From NCBI GenBank assembly GCA_018398765.1, contig JAHBMJ010000733.1, positions 12,501 to 41,065 on the forward strand: 28,565 bases of DNA, read 5' to 3'. This DNA is from Chromera velia. Its lineage: Eukaryota; Sar; Chromeraceae. The notes below the pieces were generated by a model that was not told where the DNA came from, made no database searches, and saw nothing but the letters and a program-made list of their open reading frames with translations. Below are positions 9,840 through 25,792 of the stretch, piece after piece. Positions within the stretch are counted from its first letter, which is position 1. The number at the start of each line of letters is the position of its first letter. Both the position numbers and the translations under genes were made by a program.

Positions 9840-10714
9840 TTGAGGGTTGTGTATGTGTGTGTGTGTGTGTATGTGTGCGCGCGCGTGTGTGTGCGTGTGT
9901 GTGTGTTTGTATGTGTGTGTGTGTGTGTGTGTATGTGTGTGCTTGTGTATGTTTGTATTGTAAGTTATTTTTTCTTCTCCTACTTTTCCCTCGCGCCTTG
10001 ATGCAGGTAGAGAAGGTGGAGGTGTGTCTTCCCTTCCACCTAGGCATGCCCTATCTGATGGAGACCACACGAAGGAAGGAGAACCTGCTTAGAGGCGCCT
10101 CGGCCAATCCCAATCGTTCGTCTTCTTCTCTGAACAGACAGAACGCAGCCCCCCAGCCTGACGCTGCACTCGGCAGTTTTCCTCTTTTCTCCCACCTGCC
10201 CGCTTCGGAGTTCGGTGAGGCCACCGATATGCACGCCATCAATGAGAAAATACATGCGCGTGCGTCAGCGACAGAGCTGTGGCTGTGGCACGGCACAAGC
10301 GATGAGGGCGTGGTGGCCGTGAGCAAAGACGGCTTCGATCCGTGTAGGGGTGGCGAGGCGACGGGTAGCCTGTACGGCCGAGGCACTTACTTTGCGGAGA
10401 ACGCGTCGAAGGCGGATCTCTACAGTGGTCCGAAGAATCTCCGACACAGAAAGCACTCGGGTCGGATGCAGCTCCTTTTGTCTCTCGTGTTTGTGGGGAA
10501 GAGAGACAGACGGGTGCAGCCGATGGATGTGGTGAGTCAGTCGAACAGGCCCGCGGATGGGTGTGACAGCATCACTGCGGCAGTGCGTGCGGAGGGGGGC
10601 GCGGTGGATCATCGTGAGTTTGTCGTGTTTGATAGCAAGCTTGTGGTTCCGGTTTTTGTCGTCACTTACAAGCACGCAGAGGGCTGTGGCTGCTCCCGCT
10701 GCACAAGTGCGTAG
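6600..10714 (+). CDS. Multi-ubiquitin-like, WWE and PARP-domain ADP-ribosyltransferase
   Basis: Exons 6600-6914, 7326-7661, 7960-8392, 8770-8930, 9193-9678 and 10007-10714 join in frame to 812 residues. The start is chosen because MQIF opens a ubiquitin fold. Domains: UBL1 (1-78, ends VKGG), UBL2 (about 80-165), a ubiquitin-close UBL3 (193-266, starts MQIFAETLTGKTITLRVDP), a divergent UBL-like region (about 267-358), WWE (about 366-430, W368, W377, E389, core YKVDGVTMMQVNTATGKVR), a disordered linker with a basic KRPR cluster (445-448) and a SUMO-interaction-like VIMID (469-473), then the PARP catalytic domain with His672 (LWHGTSDEG), Tyr705 (YGRGTYFAENASKADLYS) and Glu781 (REFVVFD). The H-Y-E triad is that of polymer-forming PARPs. 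WWE domains bind poly-ADP-ribose, so a nuclear signalling role at the ubiquitin/ADP-ribose interface is inferred. Intron 3 begins 6 bases before an in-frame TAA (8398-8400), so a two-gene model is not excluded. Confidence 0.9.
8994..9160. repeat. About 99-bp imperfect tandem duplication inside PARP intron 4
   Basis: The segment starting tttgtggatgcgcatgcaca at 8994 recurs at 9093, offset 99, with a few changes. It contains several ATGCGCGTGCAT-type words, alternating purine and pyrimidine. It lies wholly in the intron 8931-9192. Confidence 0.8.
9795..9955. repeat. CT then GT microsatellites in PARP intron 5
   Basis: A (CT)n tract (about 9795-9832) passes directly into a long interrupted (GT)n tract with a GCGCGCGC core near 9878-9885. 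It occupies much of the intron 9679-10006. The open frame across it is not coding; the coding phase enters at 10007. Confidence 0.93.
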
Positions 10715-10964
10715 CCAGCTAGGCAAACAGCGGGAGCTCTTCAGTGTGTACATCTAGATACAGATCTACATACTACGGCAATGCACTAGCAGACACATAT
10801 TTTGACACAAATTTAAAGAAAAGAAAGCTGAAAACAAATAAGGAATGCCTGAACCAATGCGAGTGCTAATAAAAAGCTTTGTTACCACCAGGGGTTACCG
10901 CCTTTGTATTAAAAAAATTAAAACTTAATGAAAGAAGCTTAAATTTAAACTTGTCGTCCGATTT
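10715..10964. other. 3' flank of the PARP gene, AT-rich
   Basis: AT-rich sequence after the TAG at 10712-10714. AATAAAAAG near 10869 resembles a polyadenylation signal, but signals in this lineage are not known to me. No gene is seen. Confidence 0.4.
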
Positions 10965-11190
10965 TTAACTAGGCGCCGGCTAGAAAAAAAAAAAAAAAAA
11001 AAGCGATTTGAGGAGATTTTTTTTTTTTCTTTTTTTTTTTTTGCTTTTCAACCCTGAATAACACTTAGCAACAGTTGTGCAACACATAAACAACAGTTGT
11101 TTGACTGATACAGAAAAAAAAAAGAAAAAAAGTAAAGGGTTTTGGGGGATTTTTTTTTTTTTTCTCTAGCCGGCGCCTGACTTTTAAGTT
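10965..11190. mobile_element. Foldback (MITE-like) element with GC-rich arms
   Basis: A 13-base arm, aggcgccggctag (10971-10983), has an exact reverse complement at 11166-11178. Inside the arms come matching A-run (10984-11002) and T-run (about 11148-11163) tracts, extending the palindrome. Outside, TTTTTAACT on the left corresponds to AGTTAAAA on the right after an 8-base shift. The interior (about 160 bases) has no coding content. This is the architecture of a short non-autonomous foldback element; no clear target duplication was found. Confidence 0.5.
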
Positions 11191-11197
11191 AAAATGA

Positions 11198-11261
11198 TGA
11201 TTGAGGGTTTTGTTATGTATGCCGCGTCCTCATATATGAGGGGCAGATCTAGCTTAGTTTG
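11198..11261 (+). repeat. 64-bp dispersed repeat, copy 1
   Basis: The segment running from tgattgagggttttgtta to agcttagtttg matches the reverse complement of 17160-17223 at 55 of 64 positions by hand alignment. It contains a perfect 14-base palindrome, cctcatatatgagg (11228-11241), followed by GGCAGATCTAG. It begins 20 bases after the foldback element. Confidence 0.85.
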
Positions 11262-12518
11262 AATTCTCTTTTATATGCTAGGCTTCAAGTTGTTCTAGTA
11301 TGAGGTCACATGAGAGAGAGAGCTAGCAGCGAGAGCAGTAACCAGGACAGAAGGAAGAGATGAAAGACATATAGGCCAGACGCTAGGAACAAACTTTAAG
11401 TCAATGCCCCCCAAAAAAGTTCTAGCTTATTCATTATTCTTGATGCCGGCTAAACGAGCACAACAAGAAGCTTTATCAAATTATAATTGAAATTACGTTA
11501 TCCTCAATACTATTTAACAAAATTGAACATATACGAATCGAAATTAGTAGTAAAAAGCTTGAAAAGTAAGAAAAAGAGCTAAAAAAAATGTCTTACATAT
11601 TTTATAAAAGACTGTATACAGTATCAGTTTACAACTTTAGTAGCATCCTGCGAAAATAACTTTTTAGCGGTTGAAAGTCATTTTAATGATTGCAGATCGA
11701 CCCACATTTGAAACCTCACCCTTGACTGAAAGAATGAATTGCCGTCATGCACTTATCATGGAAAAAAAGCGGACAGGACAATTGTATATATATACACACA
11801 CAAAATCGTTACCCAGACAGTGGCAGAAACACCCACGCACCTCTGAATGGAATGGACGGTTCGCGCAGCTTTGCACGTCTCTCCGTCCTTCCTTCCTTCC
11901 TTCCTTCCTTCCTTCCTTCCGTCTCTCTGTGTTGTCCATCGATCATGCTTAAAAAGGTCGATCGATCATGCAGACTGCGTTCGGACTGAATTGATCAATG
12001 GACGTTTCCTTCTTTTCGCCTATGCTTCTTCTTCTGCCGATCCTTCACGATTCCGCTTTCGTTCGCGTTCCTTCTCGAACGTTCGTGATCTCACGAACAG
12101 ACAGCATCATTCTTAATTCTTGCTCTCTTCTCCTCTTCAATGTGGCTTCGGGGGACATGAAAACACGCACACTGTCGGACCGCTTCAGTCATTGATCTAG
12201 TCAGTCCCTCAATCGGAGCTCGGCTCTTGTACCAAAATTTCCTTCTGCCACCATCTTTTTTCATTCTTAATTAATTATCTTTTTCTTGCATACTCCGTCT
12301 TGCTGGTCAGATCCGTCTCCGCCTCCCTTCTTAAATCGTCAACAAAACATACAGGAGAGAGAGAGAGAAGGCGTACTCCTTCTTACTTCCTCAACGGTTC
12401 ATTGGTCACGCTCACACAGGAACATTTCCACCATCCCTTCTTTTCTCTTCCACTTCTTCCGTGATTACTCCTTATTGTTACCTTTTCTCCGAGTCCCGCA
12501 CGTCATCATCTTTCTACT
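11262..12518. other. Intergenic region between convergent PARP and enolase genes
   Basis: AT-rich to about 11670, then mixed and pyrimidine-rich. It includes a (CCTT)n tract at 11888-11920 and a TCGATCATG word repeated near 11938-11970. Part of 12200-12518 is presumably enolase 3' untranslated sequence. No open frame has recognisable content. Confidence 0.5.
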
Positions 12519-17159
<4,641 letters not shown>

Positions 17160-17223
17160 CAGACTAGGCTAGATCCGCCCCTGATACACGGGGACGCGGC
17201 ATGCATAACAAAAACCTCAATCA
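17160..17223 (-). repeat. 64-bp dispersed repeat, copy 2 (inverted)
   Basis: The reverse complement matches 11198-11261 at 55 of 64 positions. The outer end (TGATTGAGG) abuts the 26-bp minisatellite. Together the two copies form inverted repeats around a segment of about 6 kb that contains only the enolase gene. Confidence 0.85.
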
Positions 17224-18515
17224 ACAAAAGCAGACCTCGCGTAGCACATACAAAAGCAGACCTCGTGCAGCACATACAAAAGCAGACCTCATACAACAAA
17301 TATAAAAGCAGACCTCATGCAGCAAATACAAAAGCAGACCTCGGCAACAACAACAAAAGCAGACCTCGTACAGCAGATACAGAAGCAGACCTTGTGCAGC
17401 AGATACAAAAACAGACCTCATGTAACAGTATGTAACAGATACAATTTAAAAAGCAGACCTCGTACAACAAATACAAAAGCAGACCTCGTGCAGCAGATAT
17501 AAAAACAGACGTCGTGCAGCAGATACAAAAGTAGACCTCGGCAGCAGCTATAAAAGTAGACCTTATGCAACAGATACAAAACTAGACTTCGTGCAATAAA
17601 TACAAAAGCAGACCTCGTGTAACAGATAGAAAAGCAGACCTCGTGCAACAGATAGAAAAGCAGACCTCGTGCAACAGATACAAAAGCAGACCTCGTGCAG
17701 CACATACAAAAGCAGACCTCGGCAGTAGCAACAAAAGCAGACCTCGTACAATAAATACAAAAGCAGACCTCGTACAGCAGATATAAAAGCAGACCTCGTG
17801 CGACCTCGTGCAGCAGATACAAAAGCAGACCTCGCTAGAGACCTCGTGTAGCAGATATAAAAGCAGACCTCATGCAACAGATACAAAAGCAGACCTCGTG
17901 CAATAAATACAAAAGCAAACCTCGGCAGTAGCAATAAAAGCAGACCTGGAACAGCAGATACAAATGCAGACCTCGTGCAACAGATAGAAAAACAGACCTC
18001 GTGTAACAGATATAAAAGCAGACCTCGTGTAACAGATATAAAAGCAGACCTCGTACAGCAGATACAAAAGCAGACCTCATACAATAGATACAAAAGCAGA
18101 CCTCGTGCAACAGATATAAAAGCAGATCTCATACAGCAGATACAAAAGCAGACCTTATGTAACAGATACAAAAGCAGACCTTATGCAACAGATACAAAAC
18201 CAGACTTCGTACAGCAGATACAAAAGCAGACTTCGTGCAACAGATAGAAAAGCAGACCTCGTCTAACAAATAGAAAAGCAGACCTTGTATAACAAATACA
18301 AAAGCAGACCTCGTACAGTACATATAAAAGCAGACCTCGGCAGTAGCAATAAAAGCAGACCTCGTACAACAAATACAGAAGCAGACCTCGTACAGCAGAT
18401 ATAAAAGCAGACCTCGTGCAGTAAATATAAAAGCAGACCTCGTGCAGCAGATACAGAAGCAGACCTCATGCAGTAAATGTAAAAGCAGACCTTGTGCAGT
18501 AAATACAAAAGCAAA
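17224..18515. repeat. 26-bp minisatellite array, about 50 copies
   Basis: Tandem units of 26 bases with core aaaagcagacctcgtgcagc run for 1.3 kb, with abundant single-base variants. A distinct GGCAGTAGCAA variant unit recurs at 17343, 17540, 17721, 17924 and 18339, spaced roughly 200 bases or twice that, which suggests a higher-order unit of 7-8 monomers. Because 26 is not a multiple of three, a 26-residue periodic peptide appears in open frames; it is an artefact. The array lies about 550 bases upstream of enolase. Confidence 0.96.
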
Positions 18516-19841
18516 GCCTAGGTAAAAGCCTTTTAAACTTAACGTACAAAATTCTAGTAAACCACAAATGATAAATCAATCAGTACACTGATAATTAAAC
18601 AAAATTTTTTATGTAAAATAATGTTATGGTAAGTAATTATTGATGCATAACACAACAAGGCTAGGGCATTGACTGTAACTTTCACTAGTAGCCTCAGGCT
18701 GTCTCTCTTTCTATTTTCTATATATTTTGCTAGTTATTTTATTTGTTGCTTTTACCCATGTAGGCTGGGCTGCTTGGTTCCACCCACAACTCAAGTTTCC
18801 ACTGACTAAAGACCTTCTCTCTCGCTTTTAAACGTTTAATTTGGCTACTTTATATCTAACATAGAACAATGTATGTAATGGATTCAACTTAAAATTAAAC
18901 AACGGATGAGACCTTAGATGGTACTTAAAGTTAGCTTTAAAAAAGTAAGATAGAAATCTGTCAAAGTTTTTATAGTTAAAAACATTGAAGAGATACACTG
19001 ATAAGATAAATATGTATGAACAAACAAGAATTAACTTTACCCTCGATCACCAAAGCATACTTTTTAAACAGAATGACAAATGGGAGATTATCCGATATGA
19101 TAATGATGATGATGAAATCTTCATCCTAGTCTTCATCTAAAGACATCTAAAGACCAGTCTAAAGACTTGTAAAAAGAGAAATAGAAAAACCATTCGATAT
19201 TAGGGGCATAATCAGGCTGAAAAGTCCTAAGAAGTCCAGAAAGTCTTCCATGCTTATTTACTGTCCTTTGCCATTGGGACAGAACAGCTGCTGTGTTTAG
19301 TCAAAATGATCTTCATCATCATATTGCGATCCTTTTCTGAACGTTCTAGAGAATATTCACCTCATGTTGGCTTTAGAATTTTTTTTCTCAACATTCTTTC
19401 CCTATTTCCTTACTTGTTCTAAATCACTGACAAAAGTTTTTTTCCTTTGTCCTTCAGACTCCCTCTGTTCGCCCGCCCTTTTTTCATATTTACTTTTTTC
19501 CAATACGATCGCAAATCAAGCCTCATAATCGCTTCTGATCTCCTTTCTGAAACCCGGAGCCCACTGCAGATTTCTCTCTACCTCTCGCTTCGACATGCTT
19601 ACTGAATTAAGTTTGCATTCGTTCCCTTCTTTGCTTTCAGCCTATCCCGAACCCTGCTCTTCTTCCTTTCTCTTCTCTTTTCGGACTCGAGGTGTGCGCG
19701 TTTCCCTCCTGCACACTCCCTGATGGTACGACGAATGAAGCAGGAAAGCCGAGACACAGAAGAGCTCCTCTTCATTTCCATGCATGGATTTTCTCATGCA
19801 GTCCGACGGAGGCCGCCCCCCTCGTCTCTCTCTCTCTGTTC
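18516..19841. other. AT-rich intergenic block
   Basis: 18520-19480 is AT-rich with no convincing open frame. 19090-19170 contains short GATGAT and AAAGAC repeats. 19480-19841 turns pyrimidine-rich and is probably the 3' flank of the downstream minus-strand gene. No RNA gene is recognised. Confidence 0.5.
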
Positions 19842-20696
19842 TCACAGAAGGTGAGGCACAAAGAGTTTCTCCGTCTCGACGTCAAAATGCCAAAAAGTCC
19901 CCCTGGCCACCGTCTGCCTGGCTGCCTCTTCCAGAGAGAGGCCTGAGGGAAGGGGAAGGGGGAGGCACAGGAGCCGACATCCCTCTCGTCCCTTCAGCAG
20001 CATCTTGTCCCGCCCACTCTCATCGTACCTCTCCTTTCCCCCGCACGCAAGAATCTTTTCATCACCACCCAATTTTCTGTCCATACTTCCGTCATCAAAC
20101 GCAAAATTTAATCTTCCCTGCTCAGTGGGAAGAACATTCAGTGAGGCCAACACACGCTGTGCCATCGCACTGTCTGTCCCGACACTTTTCCTCTGTGTCT
20201 CTCGAGACAGTGCACCACAAACACGAAGCTTTTCCCCAAGTGCCGCTACCCGTCTCCGTCTCTGCTCTAAAAAGTCTTCTGCACTCTTCAACGAGATTGC
20301 CTCTGCATTCTTCCCTGAAATTCCCAACGTCTCTTCAGGACTGGGCACGGGCTCCAGGCAGAAGGCGCGGCCGTCCTTCCAATCACTACGAGCATACCGG
20401 CAGGCGAGGCTCCTCTCCTCCCACCTGCAGACAACAAACGCAACAGCGCCCGTGCGGATACAAACATGAAGCAAGTCTCTCTCTCCTGTCGACCCTCACC
20501 CAGAGGCCTTCCTCAAGACACAACCACCCTGAGATAAAAGTGAATTCTTTGTTCGAAAAGCACTTCCTCGTCTTTCGTCTTCCTCGGGACAAAAAAAAAC
20601 AAAAAAAAAGATCGGAGAAGACGAGATGTGATGAAAGAAGAGGCCGCGCAACGTGTATCTGCATGATTGTATGATGGATATGACAAGAGACCAAAT

Positions 20697-20734
<38 letters not shown>

Positions 20735-23700
20735 GTAGGGAACCACCCTGTAGATCCGAGTCAGGAGAACTCTGCACCCATCGCACTCGCAGGCCGATGC
20801 TTGATTACTGGATTCGAACTTTCCCCCCTTCGTCTCCCCCCCCGACGTTTCTGCCTCCTCAGGGTTCTTTCTCTCACTTCTTCGAGCGGGCCCACCCGCC
20901 CCCGCCCCTGCTGTCCCCGACCGTATCGGCACGAGGACGGGAACCGGGCCCTTTCCCTTCCCGTGGGTCCGGAGGGCGAAGGCGGACATGCCCGCCACCG
21001 TCGAGGGTGCCTCACCAGACGGCACACTGACGTCTTTCTGTTCAACCAACGGTGGCTCTGATTGAGAAGGCAAAGGGGCCTCTTCTTCTTCAACGGCTGC
21101 CGTTGCTGCTGAGTGGGAAAGTTCCGTGCTCCCTCTCCGGCTCCCTCCTGAACTTCCCAAGTCGTCTGCCGGTCCCGTCAGGCCGCTGTGTGCAGAGACG
21201 GAAAGGCTCTGCCCCCCTGTGGAGGTGGAGACGGCAGAGGGAGGAGCAGGAGGGCGGACCGGACTGGCGGGCCCTCTGTGTATTGTGGCTGTAGATGTGC
21301 CGGGGTCCTCTGAGGGAGTGAGCCCTGGGGGTATGCCAAGGCCCCTCTTTGTGTGTATCTGGGAGGGGGCCCTGAGAACAGTGACGAACATCTGGGGGCT
21401 CTGGGGGTCCGAGGGGTCGGCTGCAACTGTCACCACAACCTGCAGGGAGGGAGAGGAGGGAAGGAGGGAGAAGATTGATTGATCTGTGTACTTGAGAAGA
21501 GCCTTTCGATGGCGGGCAATCTTCCATAAAGGAGACGGGACAGGTAAGAGGGTAAGTGCTGTACGTCTCGAAGAGAAGAAAGAACAGACAGAGAGCAAGA
21601 AAAGTTCCAACTGTTCAGATGGGCGGACAGGCACACACGTTGATTGAGACAGACCTAGATGGAAGGCTATATGGTGACTTCTGGCTACAAACAGATGATC
21701 CATACAAAACGGCGTACGTACAGACAGAAGGACACTCACAAAGACTCTAATCTAAAAACAGTTTCCACCGACCTCTTCGTCTGCCCGGCAGTCCACCTGG
21801 CAAGTGAAGGACAGAGACGGCCCTGAGCACATTTGCTTTGTCCTCAAATCTGCCAACATGGCGGGCACCTGTTTCACCAAATATTCTTTCTTCGGTTCCT
21901 TTTCCCTTCCCCTCTCTTGCCCCTTTTCCTTTTCCCTTCGACGACTCAATGGGATGAGGCAACACTGTGGGGGCTCTCTCTCTGTATACTCCACCCGGAG
22001 CTCCCTTCCCTGTCTGTCAAATCCGAACTGCACCAGCCCATTCTGACAACACGACACCCGGCGAGCCCACGGCTGTATCTGGACGGAGTAAAACTCCGAC
22101 CCTCCCATCCATACGGCAGACCAACGACCGCATTGTTTCACCAATACGGGGAGAGCCTCCCGGCCTTCCCCCCCACAACCAGAGAGTGCCCCCCTACCCC
22201 CCACCTCGAGAGGCACTTGGAGGATTTTATCCACATCTGCCCCGAGCATATGCCGGAACGCAGAGAGATGCAGCGCGTCATCGGGATACCAGTAATCAGG
22301 CAGGCACGAGGGGAGAGCGACTAGTTTGGATCTCTCATGGTGGTGATGGTGTGAGTGGTGGTGATGGGGACTGTTGAGGGATGTGGGGGTGGAGACAAAC
22401 GAAGCGGAGGGGGTTGCGTGTTTGGGAGAGCCCCCAGAGTGGAGGGACAGGAGGAAGTAGGAGGGGTTGCGTCTGATGGTTAGTGCCTCGACTTTCAACC
22501 GTCTCTTTGTGAGTGAGTGAGAAGAGAAACTGTGACGGAACTGAAACACAAAGGGAGAGAGGCAGATTGACGAGGCAAAGCCACTGCCATCCGACAGAAA
22601 AAACAGTTCCCATCTTGTGCCATAGGCATCCGGACCTTTCCAAATTAACGGTTTGCATTTATGCTCTTTTTCTTCTCTCTCTCCATACCATTCGACTTCC
22701 TCTGCGTCTCTCAACCTTCTCCTCATTATCCTTTTCAAACGTTCTTTTGATATCAACTTACTGCACAGCGACAGCACCTCAATCCTCACTTGCGGGCTTG
22801 ACAAATTGCCCTGCACTGACGTCACCATCTCATCCATCTGCATCTTCTCAGAGGAGTCAAATTCAGGCAGCGGCTCACAAAACTCATCCCCTTCCCCCTT
22901 TCCCTCTTCAAATTCCTCTTCATCATCATCAGCCCACAGACTTCCCCTCGGAGCCCTCACAGGATGGACAGCTTGACGAGAAGCCAATTTGAATTCGGTC
23001 GGTACTCGTGACCCCAACCGGATCTGCCCCACAGGGGGGGAGTTTCCCTCACTACCAAAGGAGCCGGAAGGAGACGGCGGACGCATTCCCAGAGACTCCA
23101 AGGGAAAGGGGGACGAGACGGGAGAATGGTGATGACCCCCACCCCCTCCCGGGATTGTTTTAGGGGAGGGTGAGAAGGGAGAGATACCCCCCCTTCCTCC
23201 CAAATCCTCCCAACAAACAAAGTCAGCATACCCCTCTGCGAACCTAGACGCTTCCTCCCCGCCTCCCTCTCCTTCTTCCTCTTCCTCCCCTAACGAAGGC
23301 GCTTTCGGCACTCTGAAAGGCGCAACGTGTCTTCCCTCCTCTTCTTCCCCCTTTTCATCTGTATGAACACTCTCTTTTCCCCTTCCACCGTTCTCCAACG
23401 GAACAACACACCTCTCGTCTCTCCCGGCTGTTTGTGTCTCTGAGACACTAGACCAGGAGGAGAAGGAGCTTCTCGAACAGTCCGAGGCACTCACCCCGGT
23501 AGCACACGCACTCACTTCCCTCAACGAGGCACTCACCTCTTCCTCCTCTAGATCCAACTCCAAACAAAGCCCAGATCGAGGCAGAATGCCAACCCCCACT
23601 GCCGATCTTCTGCCCTCTCTGCCCTGTTGTCTCTGGGAGAGAAACAGGAGGGTCGGCAGCTGTGCACGCAGATAGGTGTCTGCAGAGTCACACGGAGACG

Positions 23701-24148
23701 GGAGGGGGTAGTGGCCCTGGCCGTCTGCAGGAAGGTAGATGGGCAGAAGCTCCAGCGGTAACATGCGCATAGGAAGACGTGAGGACAGACACCGGGACCC
23801 CCCACGAAGGGACCCCGGCAGCGTCACATGGCCCGGGAACTTCGGAAAGTGGGAGTGCAGTTTTGAAGCCGCAAGATGCCAATCTGCAATGTTCAAAAGA
23901 AGCCAAAACGCCTTCTGGGGACACACATCGGCGCGATTCAACGCGCCGTCTCCGACTGTCATCAGATGTCCCCGTCTCCCTTTCTTGCCCCCCCCCTCTT
24001 TGCTCCCCGGCTCCAGCTCAGAGGCTCCGAGAAACTCAAGCAAGTGTGCGTGCTCATCCTGGAACACTTTGAACAGGATGCGGTCACACTCATGGAGCTT
24101 CTCCACCTCTCCATAGGTTTCAGACAACACAGTATTCGTCCAAGACAT
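19842..24148 (-). CDS. Large unrecognised protein with low-complexity segments
   Basis: Three exons, in coding order 21773-24148, 20733-21439 and 19842-20424, join in frame to 1221 residues. The start is supported by an in-frame TGA nine bases upstream of the ATG. Visible features: a globular N-terminal part (1-180, with WLLLNIADWHLAASKLHSHF), Ser/Glu-rich sequence (200-330), an acidic cluster (about 402-425), a basic helix (ISKERLKRIMRRRLRD, about 470-490), a His-rich run near 592-605, a strand-rich block (about 610-790), a Pro/Ser/Gly-rich second exon ending CECDGCRVLL, and a C-terminal exon with a possible coiled segment (FLEQRRRRVAALGEKLR). There is no signal peptide or membrane segment. 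I recognise no family and assign no function. The donor of intron 2 is the first GT of a (GT)n tract. A GTGAGA just before the TGA at 19842-19844 leaves open a further exon. Confidence 0.75.
20698..20732. repeat. CA microsatellite overlapping a splice donor
   Basis: (CA)n on the plus strand is (GT)n on the minus strand. It begins exactly at the donor of the second intron (20425-20732) of the unrecognised minus-strand gene, so the first GT of the tract is the donor dinucleotide. Confidence 0.9.
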
Positions 24149-24696
24149 CGTGCGTCAAAGACACAAGCACCTTTACCCAAACTCGAATTGGCAGGTTCGG
24201 CCTAGACCAGGACGTGTAGTCGTGCTGCTCATCAAAACATTCCAGTTAACAGTGAAAGGGGGAGGAGGATGGAAGAGATCGAGCTCCATCAGTGTTGTCG
24301 ATCGGCGAGGAAGCCTGTTTGCTGACGCACGCAGGCTAACAGTAAGGCGTGCGAGCGGGCCCGGAAAGCGAAAAGACACATATCTGAATGCATTTCAAAC
24401 GTACGTGCCCCCACTTGGATAACCTTTCCGGGCCATAAGCTGCCCCGGCAACACCGATTTTGCGTCGTTTTTGGATCCGCGAACTCAACATTGAATCTTT
24501 GTACTGATTTTTGACTGACCTTTCTTTCGTCTCTCCAGGATCTGTTGAGCTCTCGCGTTGTTCAATCACCCATAATGCAGGAAGGTTGCCATTCATGAAG
24601 TTCATAGACTGCCCATTTAATCCCGCGTAGCTTTACCTGTCCTGACGTTGCGTCAATGTTCTAGGCGGAGCAGAAGCCTTCTCTGGCAAAATCACC
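24149..24696. promoter_or_regulatory. Shared divergent promoter region
   Basis: 548 bases separate the ATG of the minus-strand gene (24148) from the ATG of the plus-strand subtilase (24697). Both genes must initiate here, or very near, unless they have upstream untranslated exons. No TATA box or strong palindrome stands out. Composition is mixed, with no open frame of note. Confidence 0.45.
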
Positions 24697-25757
24697 ATGT
24701 TGTTTCGTCCTCTGTTGCTTTGTCTTCTTTTCCTCTTCCGTCAATGTCACGGAGAGAGGAGAAGTGTGATCACTGTCTTCGTCAACGATGACGAAGACGA
24801 GGGATCGGGCAGGCGCCGTCTGTTTGGAGAGGACGACATGGCGCCCAAGCGGCGTCTTTTGTTCGATAGACTGAAGGATCATTTGAAAGAGAGAAAGGTC
24901 AGAGACTCTATCTTGAAAACGACTTACCTTCCCAACCTGGACATGGAAATTGTGGAGATTGAAGACGAGGAAGTGGAAGAAGAGGATGACGAAGAGGAAG
25001 TACAGGAGGAGAGCACAAAGAGGAAGAGACCCAAGCGACGGTACAGAATCTTTGACCGTCTACGGGAACTCCTCAACGACGATGATGAAATTGACGATGT
25101 CTTTCCAGATGAGAAGGTCACATTCGCAGGTGTCGGTCCCGAATCGGCAGATTCTGCATATGACGAAACCGAAGAGACCCCCCGACGTCTCCAGACGTCC
25201 AGTTCTGCCCGAAGAAACGATCCGGAATTCTCCCGACAGTGGTTCTTGAACGACCAAACGAAGAGAGCCTCCGGGGGGGAGTTCTTCGACGTTGAAGCCA
25301 TCAGTGCGTGGCAGATTTACAAGCCCAAGCAGAACGTTGTGGTGGCTGTGATTGACTCCGGTCTGGACGTCAACCACCCGGACATGCGGTCGAATCTGTG
25401 GAGGAACACGAGGGAGATTGAGGGCAACGGGAGGGACGACGACGGGAATGGGTACGTTGACGATGTGTACGGGTATGACTTCACACAGGATTCCGGGGCC
25501 ATGAAGGACGGCAGGGGACACGGGACACACGTGGCAGGCACAATTGCAGGTCGGTTCGAGGGGGGAGGGGGAGAAGAGGATGAGAGAAGAAAGGAGGGAT
25601 ACCTCCCCTGCTTGAAAATATGCTTGAGAAGAGGTCGTCGGCAGTCCTTACGTTGATCCTTTCTCGTCTGCCTACACACATTCTCTTCTCCCTGTCTTTC
25701 TGTCTGGCGATTCACCTGCCGTCCCTTCTTTACGTCTGTACCCACCCGCCTTTTTGG

Positions 25758-25792
<35 letters not shown>

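Noticed and set aside
17221-18514. Many open frames with 26-residue Cys/Leu-rich periodicity
   Set aside because: Artefacts of the 26-bp array; period 26 cycles through all three frames and gives the same peptide on one strand.
24924-25530. Long open frames antisense to the subtilase first exon
   Set aside because: Shadows of codon bias in the true exon, which has a signal peptide and a catalytic Asp and His.
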